Positions 8,103-16,576 are shown, counted from the stretch's first letter. The stretch is DNA of 64,000 nucleotides from Primorskyibacter flagellatus (GCF_014638275.1 NZ_BMFJ01000001.1:2096338-2160337); one strand, 5' to 3'. The notes: generated from the letters alone by a model not told the origin. Numbers and translations are program-made.

Positions 8103-8899
8103 TGGGAGAGCTTCGGTTCACGATCCTCGGCTGCGGGTCGTCGGGCGGTGTCCCGCGCCTTGGCGGGCACTGGGGCGCCTGCGATCCGGCCAATCCGAAG
8201 AACACCCGCCGCCGCTGCGCGATGCTGGTGGAACAGGACGGGCCCGAGGGCACGACCCGCGTGCTGATCGACACCGGGCCGGATCTGCGCTCGCAGTTGC
8301 TGGATGCGGGCGTCGGGGTGCTGGACGCGGTGATCTACACGCATTCGCATGCGGACCATGTGCACGGGCTGGACGACCTGCGGATGATCGTCTTCAACAC
8401 GCGCAAACGGCTCACGGTCTGGGCGGACGGGGACACGCAGGCAGCGCTGCTCGACCGGTTCGCCTATGCCTTCGTGCAGCCCGAGGGGTCGCCCTATCCG
8501 CCGATCCTGAAGATGAAGACCATCGACGGGCCGTTCACGATCGACGGACCCGGCGGGTCGATCACCTTCACGCCGTTCCGGGTCAATCACGGGTCCATCG
8601 ACGCGCTCGGCTTCCGGGTGCGGGACCTTGCCTACCTGCCCGACGTGGCGGAGATGACCGGCGAGGCCTGGGAGGCGGTTGCGGATCTCGACTGCTGGAT
8701 CGTGGACGCGCTGCGCCGCGACCCGCATCCGACCCATTCGCACCTTGAGCAGACGCTCGACTGGATCCGCCGCGCCGCGCCGAAGCGGGCGGTGCTGACC
8801 AACATGCATATCGACCTGGATTACGTCACGGTGAACGAGGAGACGCCGGAACACATCCATCCCGCCTTTGACGGGATGCAGATCGTGTACCCCCTCTGA
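8102..8899 (+). CDS. MBL-fold metallohydrolase, PhnP-like phosphodiesterase
   Basis: 265 residues. The metallo-beta-lactamase motif THSHADHVHGLDD is near residue 80; further ligands come from FRVNHGS and NMHIDLDY. The N-terminus ILGCGSSGGVPRLGGHWGACDPANPKN is typical of the PhnP subgroup, which includes a cyclic phosphodiesterase of phosphonate catabolism. No phn genes are nearby, so the role here is probably a general phosphodiesterase. ATG overlaps the preceding stop (TGATG). Confidence 0.88.
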   Translation: MGELRFTILGCGSSGGVPRLGGHWGACDPANPKNTRRRCAMLVEQDGPEGTTRVLIDTGPDLRSQLLDAGVGVLDAVIYTHSHADHVHGLDDLRMIVFNTRKRLTVWADGDTQAALLDRFAYAFVQPEGSPYPPILKMKTIDGPFTIDGPGGSITFTPFRVNHGSIDALGFRVRDLAYLPDVAEMTGEAWEAVADLDCWIVDALRRDPHPTHSHLEQTLDWIRRAAPKRAVLTNMHIDLDYVTVNEETPEHIHPAFDGMQIVYPL

Positions 8900-9834
8900 T
8901 GGCGTTCCTCGTCACGGTCATCCTGCCGGTCTTCCTGCTGATCGGCGCGGGCTACGCGGCGACCCGGTCGGGGGCATTCCCGCAGGTGGCGGTGGACGGG
9001 CTGATGAAGTTCACCCAGTCCTACGCCTTTCCCTGCCTGCTGTTTCGCGCGGTCGCGACCTTCGACATCGGCGAACAGTTCCATGCGCCGCTGTTGCTGA
9101 CCTATTACGTGGCCGCGACGCTCTGCTTCATCCTCGGGTTCCTGGCGGCGCTGCTGATCTTCCGGAGGGAGCTTGAGGACTGCGTGGTCATCGGCTTCTG
9201 CTGCCTGTTTTCCAACACCCTGATGCTCGGCATCCCGATCACCGAACGGGCCTTCGGTGCGGACGCGCTGGAGGCAAACTTTGCCATCATCGCGATTCAC
9301 GCGCCGTTCTGCTACACGCTCGGCATCGCGGTGATGGAAACGGTGCGGGCGCGTGGCACGGGTCTGAACGTGCTGGGCATCGCCGGGCAGATCGGGCGGC
9401 AGATGATGCGCAACCCGCTGGTGATCGCTCTGATCCTCGGGTTTGTCGTGAACCTCGGCAACATCACCGTGCCTCTGCCGGTGATGGATGCTGTGCGGAT
9501 GATGCAGGCGGCTTCCGTTCCGGCGGCGTTGTTCGCGGTTGGAGGCGTGCTGGTGCAGTACAAGATCGAAGGCGACTGGCGCGTCGTCATCGTGATCTGC
9601 ATCATCACCCTGCTGATCCATCCGGCCTTGGTCTGGGTCTTCGGGTCCATGGCGCATCTGTCGACGGAACAGTTCCGCTCGGCGCTCATCACCGCCGCCG
9701 TGGCGCCGGGGATCAACACCTATGTCTTCGCCAATATCTACGACCGGGCGAAACGTGTGGCGGCGTCCTCGGTCCTGGTGACGACCTCGGTAGCGCTGTT
9801 CACCGTGTGGTTCTGGCTGTCGGTGCTGCCTTAG
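8899..9834 (+). CDS. AEC family transporter (auxin efflux carrier-like)
   Basis: 311 residues, about ten hydrophobic segments split into two halves, with the family signatures GYAATRSGAFP near the N-terminus and NTYVFANIYDRAKRVAASSVLVTT near the C-terminus. AEC proteins export or import organic acids such as malate or malonate; the substrate is unknown here. Its ATG overlaps the stop of the preceding hydrolase by one base, making it the last gene of the tmk-holB-TatD-MBL run. Confidence 0.88.
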   Translation: MAFLVTVILPVFLLIGAGYAATRSGAFPQVAVDGLMKFTQSYAFPCLLFRAVATFDIGEQFHAPLLLTYYVAATLCFILGFLAALLIFRRELEDCVVIGFCCLFSNTLMLGIPITERAFGADALEANFAIIAIHAPFCYTLGIAVMETVRARGTGLNVLGIAGQIGRQMMRNPLVIALILGFVVNLGNITVPLPVMDAVRMMQAASVPAALFAVGGVLVQYKIEGDWRVVIVICIITLLIHPALVWVFGSMAHLSTEQFRSALITAAVAPGINTYVFANIYDRAKRVAASSVLVTTSVALFTVWFWLSVLP

Positions 9835-9854
9835 GCTCTCTGGACAGTCCTTCC

Positions 9855-9881
9855 GAACTGCGGAAGAGTGTTCCGCAATTC
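9855..9881. promoter_or_regulatory. Inverted repeat upstream of the enoyl-CoA hydratase gene
   Basis: GAACTGCGGAA and TTCCGCAATTC form 11-base arms with one mismatch around the 5-base spacer GAGTG. It ends 12 bases before the start codon, just upstream of the GGGAGG ribosome binding site. It could be an operator, or a hairpin ending the AEC transcript (no T tract follows). No cognate regulator gene is adjacent. Confidence 0.5.
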
Positions 9882-9893
9882 AGGGAGGATATC

Positions 9894-10688
9894 ATGAGCG
9901 ACTTTCTTTTGACCGAACGCCGGGGCGCGGTGCTGATCCTGACGATGAACCGTCCGGAACGGCGCAACGCCTTCACCCGTCCGATGTTGGCGACCATGCA
10001 GGAGGTGCTGGAGCAGGCGGCGGAGGATCCGGAGGTGCGTGTGGTCGTGCTGACCGGCGCGGGCGGAGCCTTTTGCGCGGGCGGTGACGTCAAGGCGATG
10101 AACGAGGGGGCGAACCAGGACCTGTCCTTCTACGAACAGCGCAAGAGCCTCAGGACCCGGATGGAAGTCTCGCGCCTGCTGCACGAGATGCCCAAGCCGA
10201 CCATAGCCGCGATCGAGGGCGCGGCCGCCGGGGCGGGCCTGTCGATCGCGCTGGCCTGCGATTTCCGGATCGCGGCGGACACGGCCAAGATCACCACGGC
10301 CTTTGCAAAGGTCGGGCTGTCGGGGGATTTCGGCGGCACCTACTTCCTGACGCAGATCGTCGGGACCGCGAAGGCCAAGGAACTGTACCTGTTCTCTCCG
10401 GTCATCTCGGGGAAGGAGGCAGAGCGGATCGGGCTGGTCAACCGCGCTGTGGACGAGGGGCGCGCGCTGGAAGAGGCGATGGACTTCGCCGGGCCGCTGG
10501 CCGAGGGCGCGCCACTTGCGCTTGGCCGGATGAAGGGCAACCTCAACCTCGCCGCCGGGGGCGGATCGCTGGTGGAGGTGATGGACCTGGAGGCGGACAA
10601 CCATACGAATTCCTCCGCTACCGCGGATCACCGGGAAGCGGCCTCGGCTTTTGTCGAGAAGCGAAAGCCCGTGTTCAAGGGGGTTTGA
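9894..10688 (+). CDS. Enoyl-CoA hydratase/isomerase family protein
   Basis: 264 residues of the crotonase superfamily. CoA-binding and oxyanion-hole segments are GAGGAFCAGGDVKAM (about 65-80) and IEGAAAGAGLSIALACDFRIA (about 107-127); position 1 catalytic region reads FAKVGLSGDFGGTYFL, where a Gly/Asp replaces one of the two catalytic Glu of true hydratases, so isomerase or another crotonase activity is possible. Good GGGAGG ribosome binding site. Stands alone between repeats. Confidence 0.85.
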   Translation: MSDFLLTERRGAVLILTMNRPERRNAFTRPMLATMQEVLEQAAEDPEVRVVVLTGAGGAFCAGGDVKAMNEGANQDLSFYEQRKSLRTRMEVSRLLHEMPKPTIAAIEGAAAGAGLSIALACDFRIAADTAKITTAFAKVGLSGDFGGTYFLTQIVGTAKAKELYLFSPVISGKEAERIGLVNRAVDEGRALEEAMDFAGPLAEGAPLALGRMKGNLNLAAGGGSLVEVMDLEADNHTNSSATADHREAASAFVEKRKPVFKGV

Positions 10689-10708
10689 GCGGGCGGACGG
10701 CGCAGGCT

Positions 10709-10837
10709 CCCCCTCACCCCGACCCTCTCCCCCGCGGGGGAGAGGGAGATGCGTTGCACGGATTACAGGTGCTGCGTTCGATTTCCGCACGACGAGACTC
10801 TCTCTCCCCTCCGGGGGAGAGGGTTGGGGTGAGGGGG
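10709..10837. repeat. Large inverted repeat of CT-rich arms (family A)
   Basis: Two 25-base arms (10709-10733 and 10813-10837) are complementary with a single mismatch; the left starts CCCCCTCACCCCGACC. Each arm also forms its own short hairpin with the bases beside it (CTCTCCCCC-GC-GGGGGAGAG on the left). A half-element of the same kind lies near 61071. It fills most of the gap between two convergent genes and may terminate both transcripts. Confidence 0.85.
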
Positions 10838-10922
10838 TCTGCCCTCGCTGCGTCCTCCAGCCCCGGTATAGTGCCCTGCCCTCCCCGGAACAGCCCGAAG
10901 GCCAGGGAGGCGGCTTCCCTGC

Positions 10923-12062
10923 TCAGTACATCCGCGCCAGCAGGTCCCCCGCCTCCGCTTCCGTTTCCAGCCGCCGGGGGTTCTGGGACACATGCCTCAA
11001 TTCCATGACCAGTGGCGCCAGCGCGGCGAGTTCCTCGGGTGTGCGATCCGACACCTCCGACAGGCGGCGCGGCAGGCCGAGCCCCCGGATCAGCGCATCC
11101 ACCGCCTCTGCCCCGGCGCGGCCGGTCAGGTGACGGAGAACGCGGTCGGCCTTGTTTCCTGCCGCCCCGTTCCAGTCCATCACATGCGGCAGGGTGATGC
11201 AGGAACAGTGGCCATGCGCCACCCCGAAATGGGCACCGAACAGGTAGCCGATGCCGTGGCTCAGCCCGGTGTGCGCCCCGGTACAGGCGGTCCCGGCCAG
11301 CCAGGTCGCGGACTGGACATCCGCGATGGCGTCCAAGTCCTCCGGGTCGGCGTGACAACGTGGCAGGGCATCAAACAGCAGAGCCAGAGCCTTCTCTGCG
11401 AGCGCGTCGGTATAGGGAGTTGCGGCATCGCCGCCAAGCGCCTCAACCGCGTGATCGACGGAACGGATGGCGGAGGAGAGCCAGAGGCCCGGCGGCGTAT
11501 GCTGTGCCAGCGCGGGGTCGAGCACGACAAGATCGGGGACCAGCGCGGGGTTGTTCAGGCCGGTCTTCTGTTGCCGCTCCGCATCGTGAACCCCTGCCCC
11601 GGTGGTGAACTCGGCGGCAGAGGCGGTCGTGGGCAGGCAGAGGTGCACCGGCAGTCCGGGGATCGGCCCGCGGTCGCGCGCCACGATCCTTGCGCGCAGG
11701 TCGTCGCGGGTCCGCACGTCCCAGGCGAGGCAGGCACAGGCGATCTTGCCCGCGTCGATCACGCTGCCCCCGCCGAGGGAGAGGATGGCATCCGCCCTGT
11801 CGGCGCGGGCCTGCGCAACGGCTTCGATCAGGGCGGGCATGGGCGTGTGCGCCCCTATTCCCGCGAAGCTTCCGGCGTGGCGGGGGCCGAGCGCCGCGGT
11901 CAGGTCGTCCAGCAGCGGGGTGCGCGTCGCAACGCTGGTCCCGGTCAGGACAAAGGCCCGAGTCACGCCAAGCCGGTCGAGACGCGCGTCAAGCCGGGCC
12001 AGTGCGCCAGCGCCCCGCAGGACGGTCAGGGATTTCGTGGTGGTGAAGGCGGTGATGGTCAT
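10923..12062 (-). CDS. Iron-containing alcohol dehydrogenase family protein
   Basis: 379 residues of the Fe-ADH/maleylacetate reductase family. NAD-binding GGGSVIDAGK is near residue 95. Metal ligands appear in RSVDHAVEA (about 190), GLSHGIGYLFG and GVAHGHCSCITLPH (about 255-275). The start giving MTITAFTTTK has GGGGAGA upstream. Family members reduce aldehydes or act on maleylacetate or hydroxycarboxylates; the substrate cannot be told from sequence. Transcribed leftward, divergent from speD. Confidence 0.88.
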   Translation of the reverse strand: MTITAFTTTKSLTVLRGAGALARLDARLDRLGVTRAFVLTGTSVATRTPLLDDLTAALGPRHAGSFAGIGAHTPMPALIEAVAQARADRADAILSLGGGSVIDAGKIACACLAWDVRTRDDLRARIVARDRGPIPGLPVHLCLPTTASAAEFTTGAGVHDAERQQKTGLNNPALVPDLVVLDPALAQHTPPGLWLSSAIRSVDHAVEALGGDAATPYTDALAEKALALLFDALPRCHADPEDLDAIADVQSATWLAGTACTGAHTGLSHGIGYLFGAHFGVAHGHCSCITLPHVMDWNGAAGNKADRVLRHLTGRAGAEAVDALIRGLGLPRRLSEVSDRTPEELAALAPLVMELRHVSQNPRRLETEAEAGDLLARMY

Positions 12063-12179
12063 GCTGGTCTCTCCCCGCAAACGATAAGGCCACGCGGCGC
12101 GCGGGTTGTCGAGCGGAACCGGTCGGGCGGGTCGCGCCAGCTATTCCCTCCCTGCCCGCGCGGATGTAGAACCGCCGGC

Positions 12180-12542
12180 ATGGACCAGTTCATCCCCGGC
12201 ACCCATCTTCTGATCGACCATCGCGGCGGCAAGGGCATGACCGATGCCGCCTTGCTTGAGAAGGTCATGCGTGGCGCGGCTGAGGCGGCGGGCGCGACCG
12301 TGCTGTCGGCGCATTTCCATAGCTTCCCGGACCGCGCGGGCGTGACCGGCGTGCTGCTGCTGGCGGAGAGCCATATCTCGGTCCACACTTGGCCGGAGCA
12401 TGACTACGCGGCCTTCGACATCTTTGTCTGCGGCGAGGGCACGGGGAAGAAGGCGGCGGATTACCTGGCGCGCGCGCTGTTGCCGGACTGGACGCAGATC
12501 CGGGCGGTTCAGCGGAACCACTTCTCCCATCCCGTTTCGTAA
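12180..12542 (+). CDS. speD: S-adenosylmethionine decarboxylase proenzyme
   Basis: 120 residues, the short SpeH-type class. The self-cleavage motif LAESHISVHTWPE is intact: cleavage before Ser64 would give the pyruvoyl group, with His69 and Cys84 as the other processing/catalytic residues. It makes decarboxylated SAM, the aminopropyl donor for spermidine synthase. No ribosome binding site is evident. The 3' end overlaps the 3' end of the spermidine synthase gene on the other strand by 34 bases. Confidence 0.94.
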   Translation: MDQFIPGTHLLIDHRGGKGMTDAALLEKVMRGAAEAAGATVLSAHFHSFPDRAGVTGVLLLAESHISVHTWPEHDYAAFDIFVCGEGTGKKAADYLARALLPDWTQIRAVQRNHFSHPVS

Positions 12543-14083
12543 TAGCGCACCAGAGCGTGGTCGCGGAGGGAGTTGACCTCGGCCTCGATCCGGGCGGTGT
12601 CGGCTTCGAAGACCTGCGCCTTTTCCCACGTGGTCTGCGTCAGGTAGCGCAGGCCGTCGGGCAGGGTCAGGGGGCGCGGGGCGGGGTCTTCGGGCGTGGC
12701 GAGCACGAAGCCCCAGTCGCCGAAGGACGGAACAAGCGTGTGGTAGGGGATGACTGTCAGGCCTGCGCCGGGGGCGTAGGGGTTGCGGGTGGTTTCCCAC
12801 GTGGCGGCGACGGACCAGAAGGCTTCTCGCGCGTAGAAGGGCGATCCGGCCTGGGTGACGATGACGCCGCCGGAGGCGAGGCGGTCGGTCAGGATGGCGT
12901 AGAATTCACGGCTGTAAAGCTTTGACAGGGAAAGGGATTTCGGGTCCGGCAAGTCGAGGATGATGGTGTCGTAGGACTGGTCCGAGGTTTCGGTGAAGGT
13001 CCAGGCGTCCTGGTTCCTGACGGTCACGCGGGGGTCGGCGAAGCTGTTGCCGTTCAGCGCGGTGAGGTCGGGGTGGGTGGCGAAAAGTGCGGTCATGCGC
13101 GGATCGAGGTCCACCAGCGTGACCGTTTTGACCTTGTGGCGCAGCACCTCGCGCAGGGCCATGCCGTCGCCGCCGCCGAGTATCAGGACGTTGTGCGGCG
13201 CGGGGGTGAGGGCCATGGCGGGGTGCACCAGCGCCTCGTGGTAACGGTATTCGTCGTAGCTGTCGAACTGGATGGAATGGTCGAGGAAGAGGCGCGTCCG
13301 GTCGCGGAACCGGGTCAGGGTGATGTGCTGGTAGGGCGTATCCTCGGACAGGATCACGTCGTCCTCGTAAAGCGCGGCCTCGGTCAGGGAGACGAGGCGT
13401 TCGGCCTGCCAGAGGCCGAGGCCGGTGGCGAGGGCGGCGACGGTCCAGAGCGCCAGCGGGGCAAGCGAAAGGTGCGCGCGGAAGATCCAGAGCGAGAGGC
13501 CGGCGACGGCGAGGTTCAGCGCCCCGAAGGTAAGGGAGGCGGACATGAGCCCGAGGTGCGGGACGATCAGCACCGGAAAGGCGAGCGAGGCGGCGAGCGC
13601 GCCGAGGTAGTCGAAAGAAAGCACATTTTCAAAGCGGAACTGCGGGGCCCCGATCGCGGCGAGGGTGCGGGCGATGAGCGGGATCTCCATCCCCGAGAGG
13701 GCACCGACGGCGATGAGCATGGTATAAAGCGGCAGCTCGACCTCTCCGGTCCAGGCGTAGAGGGCGAAAATGACCGGGGCGAGGAAGCCGCCGATCACTC
13801 CAAGCAGGATCTGCACCCAGACAAAGCCCGGCAGCGCGTCGCGGACATAGCGGCTGGCCCAGGCGCCCAGACCCATGGAGGCGAGGAAGATACCGATGAC
13901 GAAAGAGAACTGGCGGACGGAATCGCCGAGCAGGTAGCTCGACAGCGTCGCGGCGATGAGTTCGTAGATCAGCCCGGCGACGGCGACGAGGAAGGTGGCG
14001 GTCAGCAGCCAGACCTCGCGCGGGGAGACGCGCGGGCCTGTCCCGTCCGGCGCGGGGCCGCTGTCCTTCGGCGTGTCGCTCAC
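12509..14083 (-). CDS. speE: Membrane-embedded polyamine aminopropyltransferase (spermidine synthase)
   Basis: 524 residues. About seven hydrophobic segments occupy residues 20-235; the cytosolic spermidine synthase domain follows (about 240-524). Its motifs are TPYQHI, the substrate-binding region LFLDHSIQFDSYDEYRYHE, the dcSAM-binding GGGDG (about 308) and LDLPDP near 385, the form seen in membrane-fused SpeE. Last gene of a leftward run behind DUF350 and DUF4178 genes, and convergent with speD, which supplies its co-substrate. Confidence 0.92.
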   Translation of the reverse strand: MSDTPKDSGPAPDGTGPRVSPREVWLLTATFLVAVAGLIYELIAATLSSYLLGDSVRQFSFVIGIFLASMGLGAWASRYVRDALPGFVWVQILLGVIGGFLAPVIFALYAWTGEVELPLYTMLIAVGALSGMEIPLIARTLAAIGAPQFRFENVLSFDYLGALAASLAFPVLIVPHLGLMSASLTFGALNLAVAGLSLWIFRAHLSLAPLALWTVAALATGLGLWQAERLVSLTEAALYEDDVILSEDTPYQHITLTRFRDRTRLFLDHSIQFDSYDEYRYHEALVHPAMALTPAPHNVLILGGGDGMALREVLRHKVKTVTLVDLDPRMTALFATHPDLTALNGNSFADPRVTVRNQDAWTFTETSDQSYDTIILDLPDPKSLSLSKLYSREFYAILTDRLASGGVIVTQAGSPFYAREAFWSVAATWETTRNPYAPGAGLTVIPYHTLVPSFGDWGFVLATPEDPAPRPLTLPDGLRYLTQTTWEKAQVFEADTARIEAEVNSLRDHALVRYYETGWEKWFR

Positions 14084-14095
14084 GTCAGGTTGGGA

Positions 14096-14314
14096 TCACG
14101 ACAGGATCACGGCCGCAATGATGATCGCCATGCCAAGGAAGATCGCGCCCATGAGGATGGCGAGGGCGATGTTCTGATCCTCCTCTATCTCCTTCACCAC
14201 CGGGAATGGGGCGATCCATGTGATCGCGTACCAGACCACGGCCATGAGGCCGAGCCCGAGGAGGGAATAGAAGATGGTCGAGACGAACTCGGCCAGAATG
14301 ATCGCGTCGAACAT
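14096..14314 (-). CDS. DUF350 family small membrane protein
   Basis: 72 residues with two transmembrane segments (about 10-33 and 48-71) joined by an acidic loop VKEIEEDQN, matching one repeat unit of DUF350 (YjfL-like). Function unknown; the family repeatedly occurs beside spermidine or glutathionylspermidine synthase genes and DUF4178/PspA-type proteins. It lies 12 bases before speE and 11 bases after a 54-codon gene, consistent with one operon. AAGGG precedes the ATG. Confidence 0.85.
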   Translation of the reverse strand: MFDAIILAEFVSTIFYSLLGLGLMAVVWYAITWIAPFPVVKEIEEDQNIALAILMGAIFLGMAIIIAAVILS

Positions 14315-14325
14315 GGTGTCCCTTT

Positions 14326-14490
14326 CTACTTGATTTGCCCGCCGGAGCCGATGACCCGCCCCGCCGATCCCGCCCGGACAGAGCGGTCGAGGTCCGAACT
14401 GTCGCGCCCGATCCCGTAATAACCCAGCCAGGTCGCCCCGGCGATGGCGGAGAGGCCGACGATCAGGAAGAGGATGCGGAAGGGGGTCAT
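14326..14490 (-). CDS. Small membrane protein of 54 residues
   Basis: Reads MTPFRILFLIVGLSAIAGAT at the N-terminus: one transmembrane segment of about 20 residues, then a short soluble tail rich in Arg, Ser and Gly that ends GQIK. It fits exactly between the DUF4178 gene (9 bases after) and DUF350 (11 bases before), in the same orientation, which supports it being real. No family recognised. It could be a small subunit of the membrane complex implied by its neighbours. Confidence 0.65.
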   Translation of the reverse strand: MTPFRILFLIVGLSAIAGATWLGYYGIGRDSSDLDRSVRAGSAGRVIGSGGQIK

Positions 14491-14499
14491 CGGGCTGCC

Positions 14500-15798
14500 T
14501 CAGTCATCGTCGTCCTCGTCGGTCCAGTCGCTACCGCTCCACCGTCTTGTATTGGCCAGGCCGGCGCGCAGGAAGACCAGCAGCGGGATGGCCAGGAAGA
14601 CGGCTGTGAGCAGGAAAAGCCACCAGCCCGTCGACAGCCCTTCGGTCACCGTCACCGTCACGCGGGAGGCCAGCGCGCCGCCCGGCGTGTCGCGTTCGCT
14701 TTCCGCCAGGGCGAGGTCGAGAACGTGATCGCCGGGCGTTTCGGGGTGGAAACGGATGCGGGTGCGGCGGGAGCCTTCGGTCCAGGCGCCTTCGTTGTCG
14801 CGTCCGGAATAGAAGCCGACCTCGCGCCCGGCCTCGAACACCGGCGAGTCGTCGGGATCCGTCAGGCCGACCTCGAACCAGGCCCAGGCGTTTGTCACGT
14901 CGGTCCAGACCTCGATCTGCGCGAGGCGGGCGGTGTCGGAGACGGTGAAATGCAGTTCAAGCGGCAGTCCGGACACGGGCAGGTCCGCGACCCGCGCCAC
15001 CTGCGTGCCCTTCGCCGCGCCGAACAGGATGCCGAGAAACAGGGACAGGGCAGCGAGCAGCAGCGGCACCGTCATGTAGAATTTCGGCATGTGGCGCTGC
15101 GGGTAGGGCATCAGCGGGTGGTTGCGGCTGGCATGGCGCGGGGCTTCGGCCCCGAAAGCGGCGTAGGTCTCGGGCGGCAGCCAGGTCGAGACCTCCACCT
15201 CCCGCTCGGTCGCGCTTTCCTCGAAACTCAGCATCGTGTCTGGTCCGAGGCAGGACACCACGGTGGCGCGGTCGCCGACCTTCGGGGTCCAGTTGAATTC
15301 GCCTTCGGCATAGGTGATTTCGGCGGTACTGGTTTCGTAATAGCGGAAGGTCTCGCCCTCCGACGTGACGTCGGGCCGGGTTTCGGCGCGTTCGACGGTG
15401 GCGGAGGTGATGAAATCCGGAAAGCAGGGCTTTCGATAGCGGCGGGAGAAGATCAGGTGCCCGTCCTCGACCGTCAGCCAGGCGTAACCGTGGGTGGGGG
15501 AAAAGACCTGATGATCGACCCAGGTCCAGGTGCGGCCGCCGTAGCGCTCTTCCCAGCCCAGAGTGCCGATGACGGTGAAGGCCACGCCGTCGATCTGCCC
15601 GCTCATGCCGGGGCGGAGAGGAGAGGACGGGCGGATGATGCCGCTGTATTTCGCGATAACCCTGTAATCCGCCTGCGCGTCGAGCGCAGTGCCACAGTAG
15701 GGGCAGATGTGGGTCGCGACCCGGCCTCCGCCAAGCACGTCCAGCCCCGCCCCGCAGGCGGTACAGTTGATCGCGCGAAGATCGGGGCTGCGGGTCAT
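14500..15798 (-). CDS. Zinc-ribbon DUF4178 protein with two membrane segments
   Basis: 432 residues. An N-terminal zinc ribbon (CTAC at 12-15, CPYC at 32-35) precedes a DUF4178 domain (about 60-170), then a transmembrane helix at about 240-260, an extracytoplasmic beta-rich region (about 270-385), a second helix at 391-411 and an acidic tail ending DEDDDD. Its ATG overlaps the end of the previous DUF4178 gene by 4 bases. Function unknown; the layout suggests a membrane sensor or scaffold working with DUF350 and the membrane SpeE. Confidence 0.8.
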   Translation of the reverse strand: MTRSPDLRAINCTACGAGLDVLGGGRVATHICPYCGTALDAQADYRVIAKYSGIIRPSSPLRPGMSGQIDGVAFTVIGTLGWEERYGGRTWTWVDHQVFSPTHGYAWLTVEDGHLIFSRRYRKPCFPDFITSATVERAETRPDVTSEGETFRYYETSTAEITYAEGEFNWTPKVGDRATVVSCLGPDTMLSFEESATEREVEVSTWLPPETYAAFGAEAPRHASRNHPLMPYPQRHMPKFYMTVPLLLAALSLFLGILFGAAKGTQVARVADLPVSGLPLELHFTVSDTARLAQIEVWTDVTNAWAWFEVGLTDPDDSPVFEAGREVGFYSGRDNEGAWTEGSRRTRIRFHPETPGDHVLDLALAESERDTPGGALASRVTVTVTEGLSTGWWLFLLTAVFLAIPLLVFLRAGLANTRRWSGSDWTDEDDDD

Positions 15799-16406
15799 GG
15801 GCGACGCTCCACCACGATCTCGAACGGGTCGATCCAGTGGCCTTCGAACCAGAGGGTCGGGCCGTCCTGGAATTCGCCTGACAGAAGCTTGCCATTGCCA
15901 GAGAGCGCGTTGAGGAAGGTGTAGGTTTCCCCGACGCTCAGGGCTTCGTCGAATTCGCCGCGCAGGGCGATGCAGGTGGCGCGGTCGATCTCGGTCACGC
16001 GGTAGTTCGTGCCGTGGTGGGTGAAGGCGTCGCCGGGGCGCATGGTGTCGCCGGCCTTTGGCCCGCCGGAGCCGCGGATGGACCGCTGCACCGCCACGTC
16101 GCCTTCGTCGATCGAGAGCCATGCGGACTGGCCTTTGGTGTCGAGTGCCCAGAATTCGTCCCACCAGCCGCGACCGTAGCTGAAGCGCGCGTGACCGAGG
16201 ATGTCGAAGGTGCCGGGGGCGCAGGCGACACGGTCGCCGATCCCGAAGAGCAGCGGAGCGTCGTGCATGACCCCGGCGTCGCCCGCCTGTTTCACCACCG
16301 CATCGTCGTAGAGCAGCGTTGTCCCGCAGGAGGGACAGGTCAGCATGCGCACGCCTGCGTGCAGGTCGATGTGGTCGCCGCAGTTCGGGCAGGCGATCTG
16401 GACCAT
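15795..16406 (-). CDS. Zinc-ribbon DUF4178 protein, soluble
   Basis: 203 residues. The zinc ribbon CPNC (6-9) and CPSC (24-27) is followed by a DUF4178 domain arranged twice, seen in the paired repeats around FGIGDRVACAPGTFDILGHARFSY and MRPGDAFTHHGTNYRVTEIDRAT. No signal peptide or membrane segment. First gene of the leftward five-gene cluster, with a 170-base divergent gap upstream. Paralogous to the next gene but without its membrane part. Confidence 0.78.
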   Translation of the reverse strand: MVQIACPNCGDHIDLHAGVRMLTCPSCGTTLLYDDAVVKQAGDAGVMHDAPLLFGIGDRVACAPGTFDILGHARFSYGRGWWDEFWALDTKGQSAWLSIDEGDVAVQRSIRGSGGPKAGDTMRPGDAFTHHGTNYRVTEIDRATCIALRGEFDEALSVGETYTFLNALSGNGKLLSGEFQDGPTLWFEGHWIDPFEIVVERRP

Positions 16407-16576
16407 GACTGACGCACCCCCTCCCCTGCCCGTGCCGGTTCGGCGCCAGATTGCCCTGCCCTCTTCGATGGCGCAACCGTCGCGGACGGAGGGCGCGCTT
16501 GTCAGGTGACGGAATTAACCGTACCAATCCACAACACGCCGCGCGGGCCGGTTGCCGCGCGCGAGGGGACCGGGCG

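Noticed and set aside
13073-15924. Long plus-strand open frames opposite speE and the DUF4178 genes
   Set aside because: Compositionally biased (Glu/Gly/Arg/His repeats), no motifs, and they oppose genes with clear family signatures.
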